A stretch of DNA of 64,000 bases from Labilibacter sediminis (GTDB lineage Bacteria; Bacteroidota; Bacteroidia; Bacteroidales; Marinilabiliaceae), in the NCBI RefSeq assembly GCF_005877885.1, contig NZ_VCHY01000003.1, positions 340,748-404,747 of the forward strand. The letters run 5' to 3'. The notes beneath the pieces are model-generated. The model was not told the DNA's origin and did no database searches. It saw nothing but the letters and a program-made list of their open reading frames with translations. The position numbers and the translations under genes are program-made. Position 1 is the stretch's first letter; every line of letters starts with the position of its first letter. Shown in pieces: positions 37,085-46,239 of this stretch.

Positions 37085-38902
37085 GTGAGCGTAATCTCAA
37101 AAATCAAAGTTGTAAGTAGAACTTTACTGTTTGTGATTTGCCTTTGTTTATTCAATAAGCTCAATGTTTTAGCTGAAAATAATCAAAAAAGGGAACTCCT
37201 TTCTCATGGTTTAATCAATAGAATAATAGTTTCCGGTGACACTATAAAAATGCCTTTTTTTGATGAAAATTTTAAAGTTACCATATCCACTTTCGATGAT
37301 ATAGAGATTGATTTTTACCCAGAGGAAATAAATTTGGTGCGACAACAAAGATTCCTGTTGGAGGGAGTTGATAAAGATTGGAGTAAATGGACCCTAAAAA
37401 ATAGCATTAGATATGCAGATTTAGATGATGGAGAATATACTTTCCGAATTGAGTCTGATTTGGCTCAGGAAAGCATTATCATTGAAGTACAATCGCCTTA
37501 TAACAGATATATACTATCGAGTTTAATTCTGCTGATGGTTGTTATCATCGGCTTCGTAATATTAAAATACGGAGTTATAAAATCTATTAATAATAAAGTA
37601 AATAATTGGCATCAGGACTCAATAGCACCAATCTTAAAGAAATATTTGCAAAGCGATGAGGCAAATGATGAAGAGAATATAAAATTAACACATAAAGCTG
37701 CTGTAAAATATGAAAAGGCTACGGTGTTGTTTGCAGATATACAGGGTTTTACTAAGATTGTGGAACATCTAAATCCTGAAACTTTAATAGATGAGCTTGA
37801 TCGCTTTTTTATTCATTTTGATGAAGTTGCCGAAAAATATAAAATTGAAAAGATAAAGACCATAGGTGATGCGTATATGTGTGCCGGAGGGTTGCCGGAA
37901 AAAAATGGTACCAATCCCATAGAAGTTGTTCTAGCAGCTATAGAAATGCAGCGCTATATGCAAACTACAAATCATAGTTTATTAAGGGATGGACATGATT
38001 TTTGGGAATTAAGAATTGGAATTCATACAGGATCTGTAATTTCAGGAATCATCGGAAGAAAAAAATTATCATTTGATATTTGGGGGGATACGGTGAATAT
38101 TGCAAGTAGGATGGAGTCTTCAGGTGTTGCCGGAAAAATTAATGTTTCAGGGATAACTTATCAGTTAATAAAAGATTTTTTCGTTTGTGAATATCGTGGT
38201 AAAATGCCTATTAAGTATAAGGGCGAAACAGATATGTATTTTGTAAAAGGAATTGCACCTCAATTGTCAACTGATGGAGAGGGCGTATACCCCAACGAAG
38301 ATTTTTTCACTAAATTACAATGGATCAGGTATAACGATCTTGAAGAGGTTGTTCTGGGTCAATTGAAAAATGAATTGTCCACATCATTAAAATACCACAA
38401 TATTAAGCATACTTTAGATGTTTGTACACAAGTGGAAGTAATTGGCAGATCCGAAGGTTTGAAAATTAAGGAGTTGCTATTAGTGAAAACAGCAGCATTG
38501 TTTCATGATACCGGTTATATGATTAGTTCACTTAAACATGAAGTTCAGAGTGTAAGAATCGCAAAAGAAATATTGCCGCATTTTAATTACAATAAAAGCG
38601 AAATTGAAGCAATTAATCAGCTTATTATGGCTACGGAAAGTAATTCTGAACCTAAGATGCTGATGGAAATGATTATTAAGGATGCAGATTTAGATTACCT
38701 TGGCAGACCTGATTTTATCGCTTTGTCAGATAAACTTTGGGAAGAGATTTGTCACACCCAGGGTAAAATTTCACAGAAAGAGTGGAATAAGAAGCAGTAT
38801 GATTTTTTATCACAGCATGTATACTATACTAAAACAGCTAAAGAATTACGTCAGGTAAATAAAGAAATACAGATGAAGAAAATTAAGGAACTGTTGAAAT
38901 AA
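37085..38902 (+). CDS. Adenylate-cyclase-like class III cyclase fused to an HD domain
   Basis: The 605-aa protein starts with GTG. A signal-like hydrophobic segment (about 10-30) precedes an extracytoplasmic Y_Y_Y-type domain (about 60-135; RQQRFLLEGVDKDWSKW), a TM (about 142-161), a class III catalytic domain (about 205-390) and a C-terminal HD domain (about 425-600). Metal-binding Asp218 (FADIQGFT) and Asp262 are present, Lys258 (KIKTIGDAY) and Asp331 (FDIWGDTVN) are the adenine-selecting residues of adenylate cyclases, and Asn338 and Arg342 are the transition-state residues. This predicts ATP use to make cAMP. The HD part has HNIKHT and ALFHDTGYM (His474, Asp475), typical of phosphohydrolases. 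A cyclase and a candidate cyclic-nucleotide hydrolase in one protein is unusual. Confidence 0.85.
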   Translation: MSVISKIKVVSRTLLFVICLCLFNKLNVLAENNQKRELLSHGLINRIIVSGDTIKMPFFDENFKVTISTFDDIEIDFYPEEINLVRQQRFLLEGVDKDWSKWTLKNSIRYADLDDGEYTFRIESDLAQESIIIEVQSPYNRYILSSLILLMVVIIGFVILKYGVIKSINNKVNNWHQDSIAPILKKYLQSDEANDEENIKLTHKAAVKYEKATVLFADIQGFTKIVEHLNPETLIDELDRFFIHFDEVAEKYKIEKIKTIGDAYMCAGGLPEKNGTNPIEVVLAAIEMQRYMQTTNHSLLRDGHDFWELRIGIHTGSVISGIIGRKKLSFDIWGDTVNIASRMESSGVAGKINVSGITYQLIKDFFVCEYRGKMPIKYKGETDMYFVKGIAPQLSTDGEGVYPNEDFFTKLQWIRYNDLEEVVLGQLKNELSTSLKYHNIKHTLDVCTQVEVIGRSEGLKIKELLLVKTAALFHDTGYMISSLKHEVQSVRIAKEILPHFNYNKSEIEAINQLIMATESNSEPKMLMEMIIKDADLDYLGRPDFIALSDKLWEEICHTQGKISQKEWNKKQYDFLSQHVYYTKTAKELRQVNKEIQMKKIKELLK

Positions 38903-39059
38903 AAGCTTCTTTAGGTTGAGAATTATTGGCAGAACATTTATTTTAGATGAAGTGAATTTTCATTAATTTGAAAACAATATTTTCGAAAGCAAGAACTTAT
39001 TTTATTTTTTATTTTCTTTGACATTTAAATAATAAAAACACAGCTAAATTTTTTTAAGG

Positions 39060-39428
39060 ATGGCAAAAACATATGAGACAGGCATGCACAATCAAATCAT
39101 GTCAGGAACAAAGATTGTAGGTAATGTTGAAACCAATGGTGATTTTAGAATTGAAGGGGAGATTGAAGGAAATATCTTGTCTAAAGGTAAGGTAGTAGTG
39201 GGTGCTAATGGTAAAGTAAAAGGTGAGGTTAAATGTGCTAATGCTGAAATTTCAGGAGTGCTTGAAGGAAAGGTATTGGTTAGTGAACTACTATCTCTTA
39301 AAGCAACTTCGAAGTTGTTTGGCGATATTGAAACGGCTAAATTAACCATTGAACCAGGAGCTATCTTTACAGGTAAATGTCAAATGGGTGGCATGACCAA
39401 AGATGCGTCTGCAGGACCTATGAAGTAA
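39060..39428 (+). CDS. Bactofilin family cytoskeletal protein
   Basis: The 122-aa protein has the bactofilin core (about 12-105), a right-handed beta helix made of short hydrophobic repeats such as GTKIVGNVETNGDFRIEGEI and ILSKGKVVVGANGKVKGEV. It polymerises without nucleotides and often acts in cell shape or envelope scaffolding. It sits three bases before the AtpI-position gene and the atp operon, an arrangement seen in Bacteroidota. Co-transcription with ATP synthase is likely but the functional link is unknown. Confidence 0.9.
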   Translation: MAKTYETGMHNQIMSGTKIVGNVETNGDFRIEGEIEGNILSKGKVVVGANGKVKGEVKCANAEISGVLEGKVLVSELLSLKATSKLFGDIETAKLTIEPGAIFTGKCQMGGMTKDASAGPMK

Positions 39429-39431
39429 GCG

Positions 39432-39809
39432 GTGCTTCTTAAACCACTAGCCATACAAATTAAGCAGTATTTTGGATTTGGATTGATTGTAGGTATACTC
39501 AATTATTTATTGTGCATCTTAATTGCCGATAAGCTTGTTTCGAACATAATTGAGTTTAATTTGTTTCTATTTTCATTATTCGTTTTTGTTGGATTAATAT
39601 CAAACATATTAAACGAACATTATCACTCATTACAAATGAGTGTTTTTTTAGGTACAATAGGTTTAAAAATGCTTTTAGCATTATTTTATTTAGTGCCAAT
39701 TTTAATGAAAGAAGAGGTGTGGCAAGAAATACTAGCTCTCTTTTTTGTGGTTAATTATTTGTTGTATCTTAGTTACTCGGTATATCGCCTTGTAAAAGAA
39801 CGATATTAA
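39432..39809 (+). CDS. Small membrane protein at the AtpI position
   Basis: The 125-aa protein starts with GTG three bases after the bactofilin stop and has four TM segments (about 13-33, 42-61, 70-93, 98-119). It precedes atpB by 12 bp. In other phyla AtpI occupies this slot and may help c-ring assembly or Mg2+ uptake. No clear AtpI sequence motif is visible, so the call is by position and membrane topology only. It could be DUF6168. Confidence 0.65.
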   Translation: MLLKPLAIQIKQYFGFGLIVGILNYLLCILIADKLVSNIIEFNLFLFSLFVFVGLISNILNEHYHSLQMSVFLGTIGLKMLLALFYLVPILMKEEVWQEILALFFVVNYLLYLSYSVYRLVKERY

Positions 39810-39821
39810 GATTTGTCTTGA

Positions 39822-40910
39822 ATGATTTTAAACTGGATGAGAAGATTTCTTATTTTTTTGCTGCTGGTTACCTGTGTTTTTCAGTTACGTGCTTCAGATG
39901 ATAAAACAGTGAATCATGATTCAGAAGAATCCTTTGATCCAACTGATCTTATCATGCATCATATTTCTGACTCTCATGTATGGCATGTTGTATCGTGGGG
40001 TGAAGGAGAGCATCAAAAGCACATAGAAATACCTTTGCCAATAATACTTTTTGAGGAAGGTAAATTGCATTTGTTTCTATATTCTCGCTTTGATCATGAT
40101 ACAAATATTGCTGAAAGTAAGGGTAGTTATTTTTTGTATTATCATGGCAAAATTTATAATACTGATTCAAGCGGAAAGATTGAAATAGATCCAGAAGGTC
40201 ATATTATCAATAGTAAACCCATAGATTTTTCCTTGACACGAAATGTGTGGTCTATGTGGATTTCAGTAGTCTTAATCATTTGGATTTTTTTAAGTGTAGC
40301 CAAAAAATATAATGGTGAGCTTGTAAAACCTCGCGGAATACAATCTTTATTTGAGCCAATCATCCTTTTTGTGAAAGAGGATATCGTGGATATGCAAATT
40401 GGTAAGGAAAAAGGGGCTAAATATGCACCTTATTTGCTTACTGTTTTCTTTTTTATATGGGTGAATAACCTCATTGGTTTGGTTCCGTTTTTTCCCGGAG
40501 GAAGTAACTTTACAGGAAATATTTCTGTAACCTTGGTTTTGGCCTTAACTACATTTTTTATCACCAATTTAAATGGATCAAAGTCATATTGGAAACACAC
40601 CTTAACAGCACCGGGAGTACCTTTTTTTGTTAAAGTATTATTGGTGCCGGTAGAGGTGATTGGTCTTTTTACAAAACCATTTGCTTTAATGATTCGTTTA
40701 CTGGCTAATATTACCGCGGGTCATATTATTATCCTAAGTTTAATATCATTAATATTCATATTAAAAACAGTTTATATATCACCAGTATCTATTCTTTTAA
40801 CAATGGTGATGTTTATGCTTGAACTGCTTGTGGCAGTTTTACAGGCATATATATTTACCTTGTTATCAGCTTTGTTTATTGGTATGGCTGTTACAGACGA
40901 AGAACATTAA
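39822..40910 (+). CDS. atpB: F0 ATP synthase subunit a
   Basis: The 362-aa membrane subunit forms the proton half-channels. It is longer than the E. coli subunit because of an N-terminal extension with a signal peptide (about 1-25) and a periplasmic region of about 110 residues (SDSHVWHVVSWGEGEHQKH), common in Bacteroidota. The functional Arg is in PFALMIRLLANITAGH. Conserved PFFPGGSNFTGNISVT lies before it, and the C-terminal LELLVAVLQAYIFTLLSALF is a typical final helix pair. It lies 12 bp downstream of the AtpI-position gene and 36 bp before atpE. Confidence 0.96.
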   Translation: MILNWMRRFLIFLLLVTCVFQLRASDDKTVNHDSEESFDPTDLIMHHISDSHVWHVVSWGEGEHQKHIEIPLPIILFEEGKLHLFLYSRFDHDTNIAESKGSYFLYYHGKIYNTDSSGKIEIDPEGHIINSKPIDFSLTRNVWSMWISVVLIIWIFLSVAKKYNGELVKPRGIQSLFEPIILFVKEDIVDMQIGKEKGAKYAPYLLTVFFFIWVNNLIGLVPFFPGGSNFTGNISVTLVLALTTFFITNLNGSKSYWKHTLTAPGVPFFVKVLLVPVEVIGLFTKPFALMIRLLANITAGHIIILSLISLIFILKTVYISPVSILLTMVMFMLELLVAVLQAYIFTLLSALFIGMAVTDEEH

Positions 40911-40946
40911 ATAACATTTTAGTTTATCATTATAAAATTTAAAATT

Positions 40947-41156
40947 ATGGAACCAATTTCTTTAACTGCTGTAGGTTTAGGAATAATCGTTTTAGGAGCC
41001 GGGTATGGTATCGGTAAATTAGCAAATGGAGCTATGGAAGCTATGGCGCGTCAGCCAGAGATTAGTTCAAAAATTCAAACAGCAATGATTGTGGCCGCTG
41101 CGCTTATCGAAGGTGCTGCATTATTTGCTATTGTGGTAGCACTACTTAAAGGATAG
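40947..41156 (+). CDS. atpE: F0 ATP synthase subunit c
   Basis: The 69-aa hydrophobic hairpin forms the c-ring. The N-terminal helix carries the GxGxGxG-type packing motif (LGAGYGIGKLANGAMEAMAR), the polar loop is RQPE, and the ion-binding Glu is in AAALIEGAALFAIV. There is no Gln in the first helix and the residue after the Glu is Gly, so the ring looks H+-coupled and not Na+-coupled (inference). It is short but full-length. It lies between atpB and atpF. Confidence 0.95.
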   Translation: MEPISLTAVGLGIIVLGAGYGIGKLANGAMEAMARQPEISSKIQTAMIVAAALIEGAALFAIVVALLKG

Positions 41157-41191
41157 AATTATACTATTGGGTTGAATTAAATTAAAGTTGC

Positions 41192-41689
41192 ATGGATTTT
41201 TTATTAACACCTGATCCAGGTCTGGTCTTTTGGACTACATTGACTTTTGGGATTTTAGCTTTTGTTCTCAAAAAGTTTGCATGGGGCCCTATTCTGGACG
41301 CATTAAAATTTAGGGAAGAAACAATAGAACATTCTTTGCAAGCTGCTGAAAGAGCAAAAACAGAGGTGGAGGATTTGGCTAAATTAAGGCAGGAAATGAT
41401 AGATTCTGCTAAAAATGAACGCGACGAATTACTCAAGGAGACGCGTGAGCTGAAAGATAAAATTCTTTCCGAAGCACGATCTGAAGCACAGCTTGAAGCG
41501 AATAAGATGATTGAGTCAGCCCGTAAACAAATAAAAGCTGAGAAACTAATAGCAATCAAGGATCTAAAAAAGCAAGTTGCTGTTATGTCTATTGATATCG
41601 CGAGTAATATTATCGAATCAGAATTAAAAGATGAAGGTAAGCAAAAGGAGATCATCGATAAGTATTTAGACAATGTGAATTTTAATTAA
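41192..41689 (+). CDS. atpF: F0 ATP synthase subunit b
   Basis: The 165-aa stator subunit has an N-terminal TM (about 8-27; GLVFWTTLTFGILAFVLKKF) followed by a long charged helix (about 40-150; Lys/Glu/Ala rich) that forms the right-handed dimer reaching up to F1. Length and layout are normal. It lies 35 bp after atpE and 18 bp before atpH. Confidence 0.96.
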   Translation: MDFLLTPDPGLVFWTTLTFGILAFVLKKFAWGPILDALKFREETIEHSLQAAERAKTEVEDLAKLRQEMIDSAKNERDELLKETRELKDKILSEARSEAQLEANKMIESARKQIKAEKLIAIKDLKKQVAVMSIDIASNIIESELKDEGKQKEIIDKYLDNVNFN

Positions 41690-41707
41690 GCTCAAGAACG
41701 AGACTAA

Positions 41708-42244
41708 ATGGATAACAGTTTAATTTCTGTAAGATATGCAAAAGCTCTGTTTCTTTTAAGTAAGGAAAAGGGTGTTGTTGATATGGTTTTCAATGATATG
41801 TGTATGCTTGCAGATCAATGTAAAAATGTGGATGACTTCAGCGAGATGCTTGCCAGTCCGGTTATTACACCTTCTAAAAAGAAGAAAATGTTAAAATCCA
41901 TTTTTGAAAAGCATGTACATAAGTTAACTATGAATTTTTTAGGAATAATGGTTGACAATAAAAGAGACACATTGCTTTCTTCAATTTCTCGCAACTTTAT
42001 TGATTTTTACAAAGAAGAACAAGGTTTAAAAACAGTTACTCTTTACACAGCATTTGAATTGGATGATGAATACATCAACAATTTAAAACCAATACTGGAG
42101 AAAGAACTAGATGCTAAAATAGAATTAATTGTTCGTGTTAGAGATCATTTAATTGGCGGATTTATCTTAATGGTAGATGGTAAGATGATTGATGCTTCTG
42201 TGGCGAATAAGCTAAAAAAATTAAAGCATAGACTGTTGAGTTAG
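41708..42244 (+). CDS. atpH: F1 ATP synthase subunit delta
   Basis: The 178-aa protein binds the top of F1 and the b dimer. It begins LISVRYAKALFLLSKEKGV, the conserved delta start, and ends with VRDHLIGGFILMVDGKMIDA and LKKLKHRL, the usual C-terminal signature. It lies in order between atpF and atpA, as expected. Confidence 0.96.
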   Translation: MDNSLISVRYAKALFLLSKEKGVVDMVFNDMCMLADQCKNVDDFSEMLASPVITPSKKKKMLKSIFEKHVHKLTMNFLGIMVDNKRDTLLSSISRNFIDFYKEEQGLKTVTLYTAFELDDEYINNLKPILEKELDAKIELIVRVRDHLIGGFILMVDGKMIDASVANKLKKLKHRLLS

Positions 42245-42268
42245 TTACTACTGGTTAAAATTGTACCA

Positions 42269-43861
42269 ATGGAAAATATAAGACCTGCCGAGGTTTCGGA
42301 GTTATTAAAAAAACAGATTGAAGGTTTTACTACAGATACCAATCTTGAGGAAGTAGGTACCGTACTACAAGTTGGTGACGGTATTGCCCGTGTTTATGGT
42401 TTAAATGAAGTGAGGGCGAATGAATTGGTGGATTTTGAGTCGTGTAAAGGTATTGTATTAAACCTCGAACAAGATAATGTTGGAATTGTACTCTTAGGTT
42501 CATCAAAATATATTAAAGAAGGCGATATTGTTAAGAGAACAGGTAGAATTGCTTCGGTAAAAGTTGGCGAGGGAATGCTTGGTCGCGTTATAAATACCAA
42601 TGGAGACCCTATTGACGGTAAAGGAAGTATTGATGGTGATGTATATGAATTTCCGTTGGAAAGAAAGGCACCCGGCGTTATATACAGACAGCCTGTACAG
42701 GAACCCCTTCAAACAGGATTAAAAGCCATCGACTCCATGATTCCTATAGGCAGAGGACAGCGTGAGTTAATTATAGGTGACAGACAGACAGGAAAAACAG
42801 CTATTGCCATTGACACGATCATAAACCAAAGAGAAAATTTTGAAAAAGGTAATCCTGTTTATTGTGTTTATGTAGCTGTTGGGCAAAAAGGATCTACAGT
42901 TGCTCAGATCGTAAATACACTTGAAAAGCATGGAGCAATGGAGTATACTACTGTTGTTTCTGCTAGTGCATCAGACCCAGCTGCAATGCAATTTTATGCT
43001 CCTTTTACAGGTACAGCCTTAGGAGAATATTTTCGCGATACCGGTAGAGCTGCATTGATCATTTATGATGATTTATCTAAGCAGGCAGTATCATATCGTG
43101 AGGTTTCATTATTACTTCGTCGCCCACCGGGTCGGGAAGCATATCCTGGTGATGTGTTTTATCTTCATTCTCGTTTGTTGGAGCGTGCTGCAAAAATCAT
43201 CGAATCAGATGAAATTGCTGCCCAGATGAATGACTTGCCAGAATCTATAAAAGGAAAAGTTAAAGGAGGAGGTTCCCTGACTGCTTTACCTATAATTGAA
43301 ACGCAGGCAGGAGATGTTTCGGCGTATATTCCTACCAATGTAATTTCGATTACTGATGGTCAGATATTTTTAGAAGGTAATTTATTTAATTCAGGTATTC
43401 GACCTGCAATTAATGTGGGGATATCAGTATCGCGTGTAGGAGGTAATGCGCAAATAAAAGCCATGAAAAAAGTATCGGGTACTTTAAAACTCGATCAAGC
43501 ACAATATAGAGAGCTTGAGGCATTTTCCAAGTTTGGATCAGACCTGGATCCAGCTACAAAATCAGTTCTTGATAAAGGACGTAAAAACGTAGAATTATTA
43601 AAACAGCCTCAGTATTCACCTGTTAATGTTGCACATCAGGTAGCTTTAATTTATTGTGGCACAAAAGGCTTGTTGTCGGAAGTTGAGGTGAGCCGTGTAA
43701 AAGAGTTTGAGCAAAGCTTTATAGAGGATTTAGATATAACGCATAAAGATGTCGTTGAAACACTTGCAAAGGGAATTATTACAGATAAAGAAACAAAGGT
43801 TTTAGAGGAAGTAGCTAAGGATATTTCCAGACGATTTAAACCTGAAAATGAGGATAACTAG
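42269..43861 (+). CDS. atpA: F1 ATP synthase subunit alpha
   Basis: The 530-aa regulatory nucleotide-binding subunit has the P-loop [31 protein letters not shown], the Walker B segment [20 protein letters not shown] with the following [20 protein letters not shown], and an alpha-type arginine finger region in [11 protein letters not shown]. The length is normal for Bacteroidota. It lies 24 bp after atpH and eight bp before atpG. The beta partner is encoded at the left edge of the window on the opposite strand. Confidence 0.97.
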   Translation: MENIRPAEVSELLKKQIEGFTTDTNLEEVGTVLQVGDGIARVYGLNEVRANELVDFESCKGIVLNLEQDNVGIVLLGSSKYIKEGDIVKRTGRIASVKVGEGMLGRVINTNGDPIDGKGSIDGDVYEFPLERKAPGVIYRQPVQEPLQTGLKAIDSMIPIGRGQRELIIGDRQTGKTAIAIDTIINQRENFEKGNPVYCVYVAVGQKGSTVAQIVNTLEKHGAMEYTTVVSASASDPAAMQFYAPFTGTALGEYFRDTGRAALIIYDDLSKQAVSYREVSLLLRRPPGREAYPGDVFYLHSRLLERAAKIIESDEIAAQMNDLPESIKGKVKGGGSLTALPIIETQAGDVSAYIPTNVISITDGQIFLEGNLFNSGIRPAINVGISVSRVGGNAQIKAMKKVSGTLKLDQAQYRELEAFSKFGSDLDPATKSVLDKGRKNVELLKQPQYSPVNVAHQVALIYCGTKGLLSEVEVSRVKEFEQSFIEDLDITHKDVVETLAKGIITDKETKVLEEVAKDISRRFKPENEDN

Positions 43862-43869
43862 TTTCGGGC

Positions 43870-44745
43870 ATGCCAAGTTTAAAAGATATACGTACACGAA
43901 TTGAATCGGTAAAAACTACTCGACAGGTAACCAGTGCAATGAAAATGGTTTCTGCAGCTAAACTTAAAAAGGCGCAGGACGATATTTTTAATATCAGACC
44001 ATACGCACTCAAGTTAAATGAGATTATTTGTGAGTTAGTAAATGCAAAAGATGAAAATATTGTCATTGATTTTGCAGAGAAAAGAGAAGCGGATCGTGTT
44101 CTTGTTGTGATGATTACATCGAACCGAGGATTATGTGGTGCCTTTAATTCTAATATCTCTAAAAAGGTAAGAGATATTGTTAAAGATGATTACGCCTCAC
44201 ATTTTAAAAATGGTTTTATTGATGTTTTATCTATTGGCAAGCAAGGTCAAAAGTTATTAAAATCAGATGGTATTGTTTGTAAAGAAGAAAAAAATGACAT
44301 TTATAATGATGTCAGTTACGGTTCTGTAGAAGAAATAGCACAAGGTATATTGGATGGTTTTTCTTCACGAAAGTACGATAAGGTAATTTTGGTGTTTAAC
44401 GAGTTTGTAAACGCTGCGGTACAGACTGTTAGTGTACAGCAGTTTTTACCTATAGAATTACCGGAACCTGATTTAGCACATTCTTCTTTATTCCTTTATG
44501 AGCCGGATCAAAAAACAGTTTTGAATGAGTTGGTACCAAAGTTTTTAAAGACTGTTTTTTATAAGACGCTTTTAGATTCTATAGCATCTGAACATGGCGC
44601 CAGAATGACCTCAATGCATAAGGCTACAGATAATGCGACTGAATTGGTTGGTGAGCTTGAATTAAGCTATAATAAAGCGCGTCAATCAGCTATTACCAAC
44701 GAAATACTTGAAATTGTAGGTGGTGCGGAAGCACTATCAAAATAA
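43870..44745 (+). CDS. atpG: F1 ATP synthase subunit gamma
   Basis: The 291-aa central shaft begins PSLKDIRTRIESVKTTRQVT and SAMKMVSAAKLKKAQ, which is the conserved N-terminal coil, and ends with YNKARQSAITNEILEIVGGA, the conserved C-terminal coil. MITSNRGLCGAFNSN is also family-typical. It is the last gene of the operon and is followed by a strong hairpin terminator. No atpC or atpD follows it here. Confidence 0.96.
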   Translation: MPSLKDIRTRIESVKTTRQVTSAMKMVSAAKLKKAQDDIFNIRPYALKLNEIICELVNAKDENIVIDFAEKREADRVLVVMITSNRGLCGAFNSNISKKVRDIVKDDYASHFKNGFIDVLSIGKQGQKLLKSDGIVCKEEKNDIYNDVSYGSVEEIAQGILDGFSSRKYDKVILVFNEFVNAAVQTVSVQQFLPIELPEPDLAHSSLFLYEPDQKTVLNELVPKFLKTVFYKTLLDSIASEHGARMTSMHKATDNATELVGELELSYNKARQSAITNEILEIVGGAEALSK

Positions 44746-44750
44746 GATAA

Positions 44751-44791
44751 AAAAAGCCTGGTAACTTTTATGTTACCAGGCTGGCTTTTTG
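44751..44791 (+). terminator. Terminator of the atpBEFHAG operon
   Basis: Perfect 11-bp stem AGCCTGGTAAC / GTTACCAGGCT (44755-44765 with 44772-44782), loop TTTTAT, followed by GGCTTTTTG. It is six bases after the atpG stop and confirms that the operon ends with gamma. Confidence 0.92.
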
Positions 44792-44813
44792 TTTATATCA
44801 ATAAATGTGATTT

Positions 44814-45239
44814 TTATCGCTTAATAAGTAACCAAACGTCTTCATTGTTTGGTAGCTTTCTTTCCCGAGCTAACTCGTTAAAAGCTTCATCTTTGTCGTA
44901 AAAACCTTTATAAGATACTTTGTAAAAATCAGTATTCTTACCTGTTTTTCTAACAATTACTTCTGAATCATAACCTTGTTCAATTAATTCATTTTTAAAG
45001 GTTATAGCATTTTGCTCTTTTGAAAAGCTTCCTGCGATTAAAAAATACTTGTTATCCGGAGTTTCAACAACCTGTGGTTTAGGTTCGGGTTTTGGAGTAG
45101 GTGGAACAGTATCTTTTTTAACTACCTGTTTTTTTACAACTTCTCGTTTAACCTGTTTTTTTTCTTCTTCCTTCTTTTTACCACATGAAATAGCCATAAA
45201 GATAATTAGGAGCGAGAAAATTAAAATTCTATTTATCAT
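44814..45239 (-). CDS. SPOR-domain lipoprotein
   Basis: The 141-aa protein has a lipoprotein signal with lipobox MAISC near residue 19. A Lys/Glu-rich and Pro-rich linker (about 22-58) follows, then a SPOR domain (about 62-141) with KYFLIAGSFSKEQNAITFKN and TDFYKVSYKGFYDKDEAFN. SPOR domains bind denuded peptidoglycan at sites of division. It is a single gene convergent with the atp operon, and 170 bp separate it from the regulator upstream. Confidence 0.9.
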   Translation of the reverse strand: MINRILIFSLLIIFMAISCGKKKEEEKKQVKREVVKKQVVKKDTVPPTPKPEPKPQVVETPDNKYFLIAGSFSKEQNAITFKNELIEQGYDSEVIVRKTGKNTDFYKVSYKGFYDKDEAFNELARERKLPNNEDVWLLIKR

Positions 45240-45355
45240 AGTCCTACTGGATTTAATGCGGATAAAAATAGAAATAATATTTGATAATCACCATAACAAG
45301 AATTTATTTATCATCTTAATGCTAAGTTGTTTCTGATTAGATTTTTAGTAGAATA

Positions 45356-45386
45356 GAAAAACGGGAACAATTTTGTCCCCGTTTTC
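45356..45386 (-). terminator. Probable terminator of the phoRB-like operon
   Basis: An 11-bp stem with one mismatch, AAAACGGGAAC / GTCCCCGTTTT (45358-45368 with 45375-45385), has a six-base loop. It lies directly downstream of the response regulator stop (45409) in the minus direction and its left arm begins with A, which is a T tract on the minus strand. Confidence 0.7.
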
Positions 45387-45408
45387 TATATCTTATTAAA
45401 AGTATTTG

Positions 45409-46110
45409 TTATTCAACAAACTTGTAACCAACACCTTTAATCGTTTTGATGTGGTTTTGCCCAATTTTCTCCCTAACCTTTCTAATATGCACGTCAATGG
45501 TTCTGTCTCCTACAATAATATTGTCGCCCCATACGGCATTGTATATTTCGTCACGAGTAAATACTTTATCAGGCTTTGATGCTAAAAGTATTAATAACTC
45601 AAATTCTTTTTTAGGCAACAATAACTCTTCGCCTTTATTTACAATAACGTATTTTTCTCTATCTATGGTGATGTCACCAATCTTAACGATATTAGACTGA
45701 GGCTCTTGAGTTACAGCCTTATCAGGATTATACCTTTTAAGTAAAGCTTTTACTCTGGAAATAAGAACTTTGGGTTTGATTGGCTTTGAGATATAATCAT
45801 CTGCACCAGCATCAAAACCGGCAATTTGTGAGTAATCTTCACCTCTTGCTGTTAAAAAGGCAACTATTGTATTTTCTAAAACGGGAATTCTTTTTATTTC
45901 TTCACAGGTTTCGATGCCATCCATTTCCGGCATCATTACATCTAAAATAATTAACTGAGGAAGTTCTTTCTTTGCTATTTTTATCGCCTCAATTCCATTC
46001 TCGGAGGTTATTACCTGAAACCCTTCCTTTTTAAGGTTATAGCTAACAAACTCTATAATATCAGGTTCGTCATCTACAAGTAGTATTTTATAATTATTTG
46101 CTTCCATCAT
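45409..46110 (-). CDS. OmpR/PhoB-family response regulator
   Basis: The 233-aa protein has a receiver domain (about 5-122) with LVDDEPDIIEF and the phospho-acceptor Asp57 in IILDVMMPEMDG, plus Lys in ADDYISKPIKPKV. A winged-helix DNA-binding domain (about 135-233) has VFTRDEIYNAVWGDNIIVGD and TIDVHIRKVREKIG, which is the PhoB-like recognition helix region. It forms a pair with the sensor kinase at 46240, 129 bp away, and both neighbour a phosphate transporter, so it is best read as PhoB. This rests on the neighbourhood and the subfamily look. Confidence 0.88.
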   Translation of the reverse strand: MMEANNYKILLVDDEPDIIEFVSYNLKKEGFQVITSENGIEAIKIAKKELPQLIILDVMMPEMDGIETCEEIKRIPVLENTIVAFLTARGEDYSQIAGFDAGADDYISKPIKPKVLISRVKALLKRYNPDKAVTQEPQSNIVKIGDITIDREKYVIVNKGEELLLPKKEFELLILLASKPDKVFTRDEIYNAVWGDNIIVGDRTIDVHIRKVREKIGQNHIKTIKGVGYKFVE

Positions 46111-46239
46111 TTTAAAGCATTTGATTTTGTGGTGAAGTTACATAAATGAATCTATCTAACATTTATTTTGTATTAAGTATATGTAAATATACTATTATTA
46201 TTTAAGTGATTTTAAACTACAGACTTGTATTTAAAAGGC

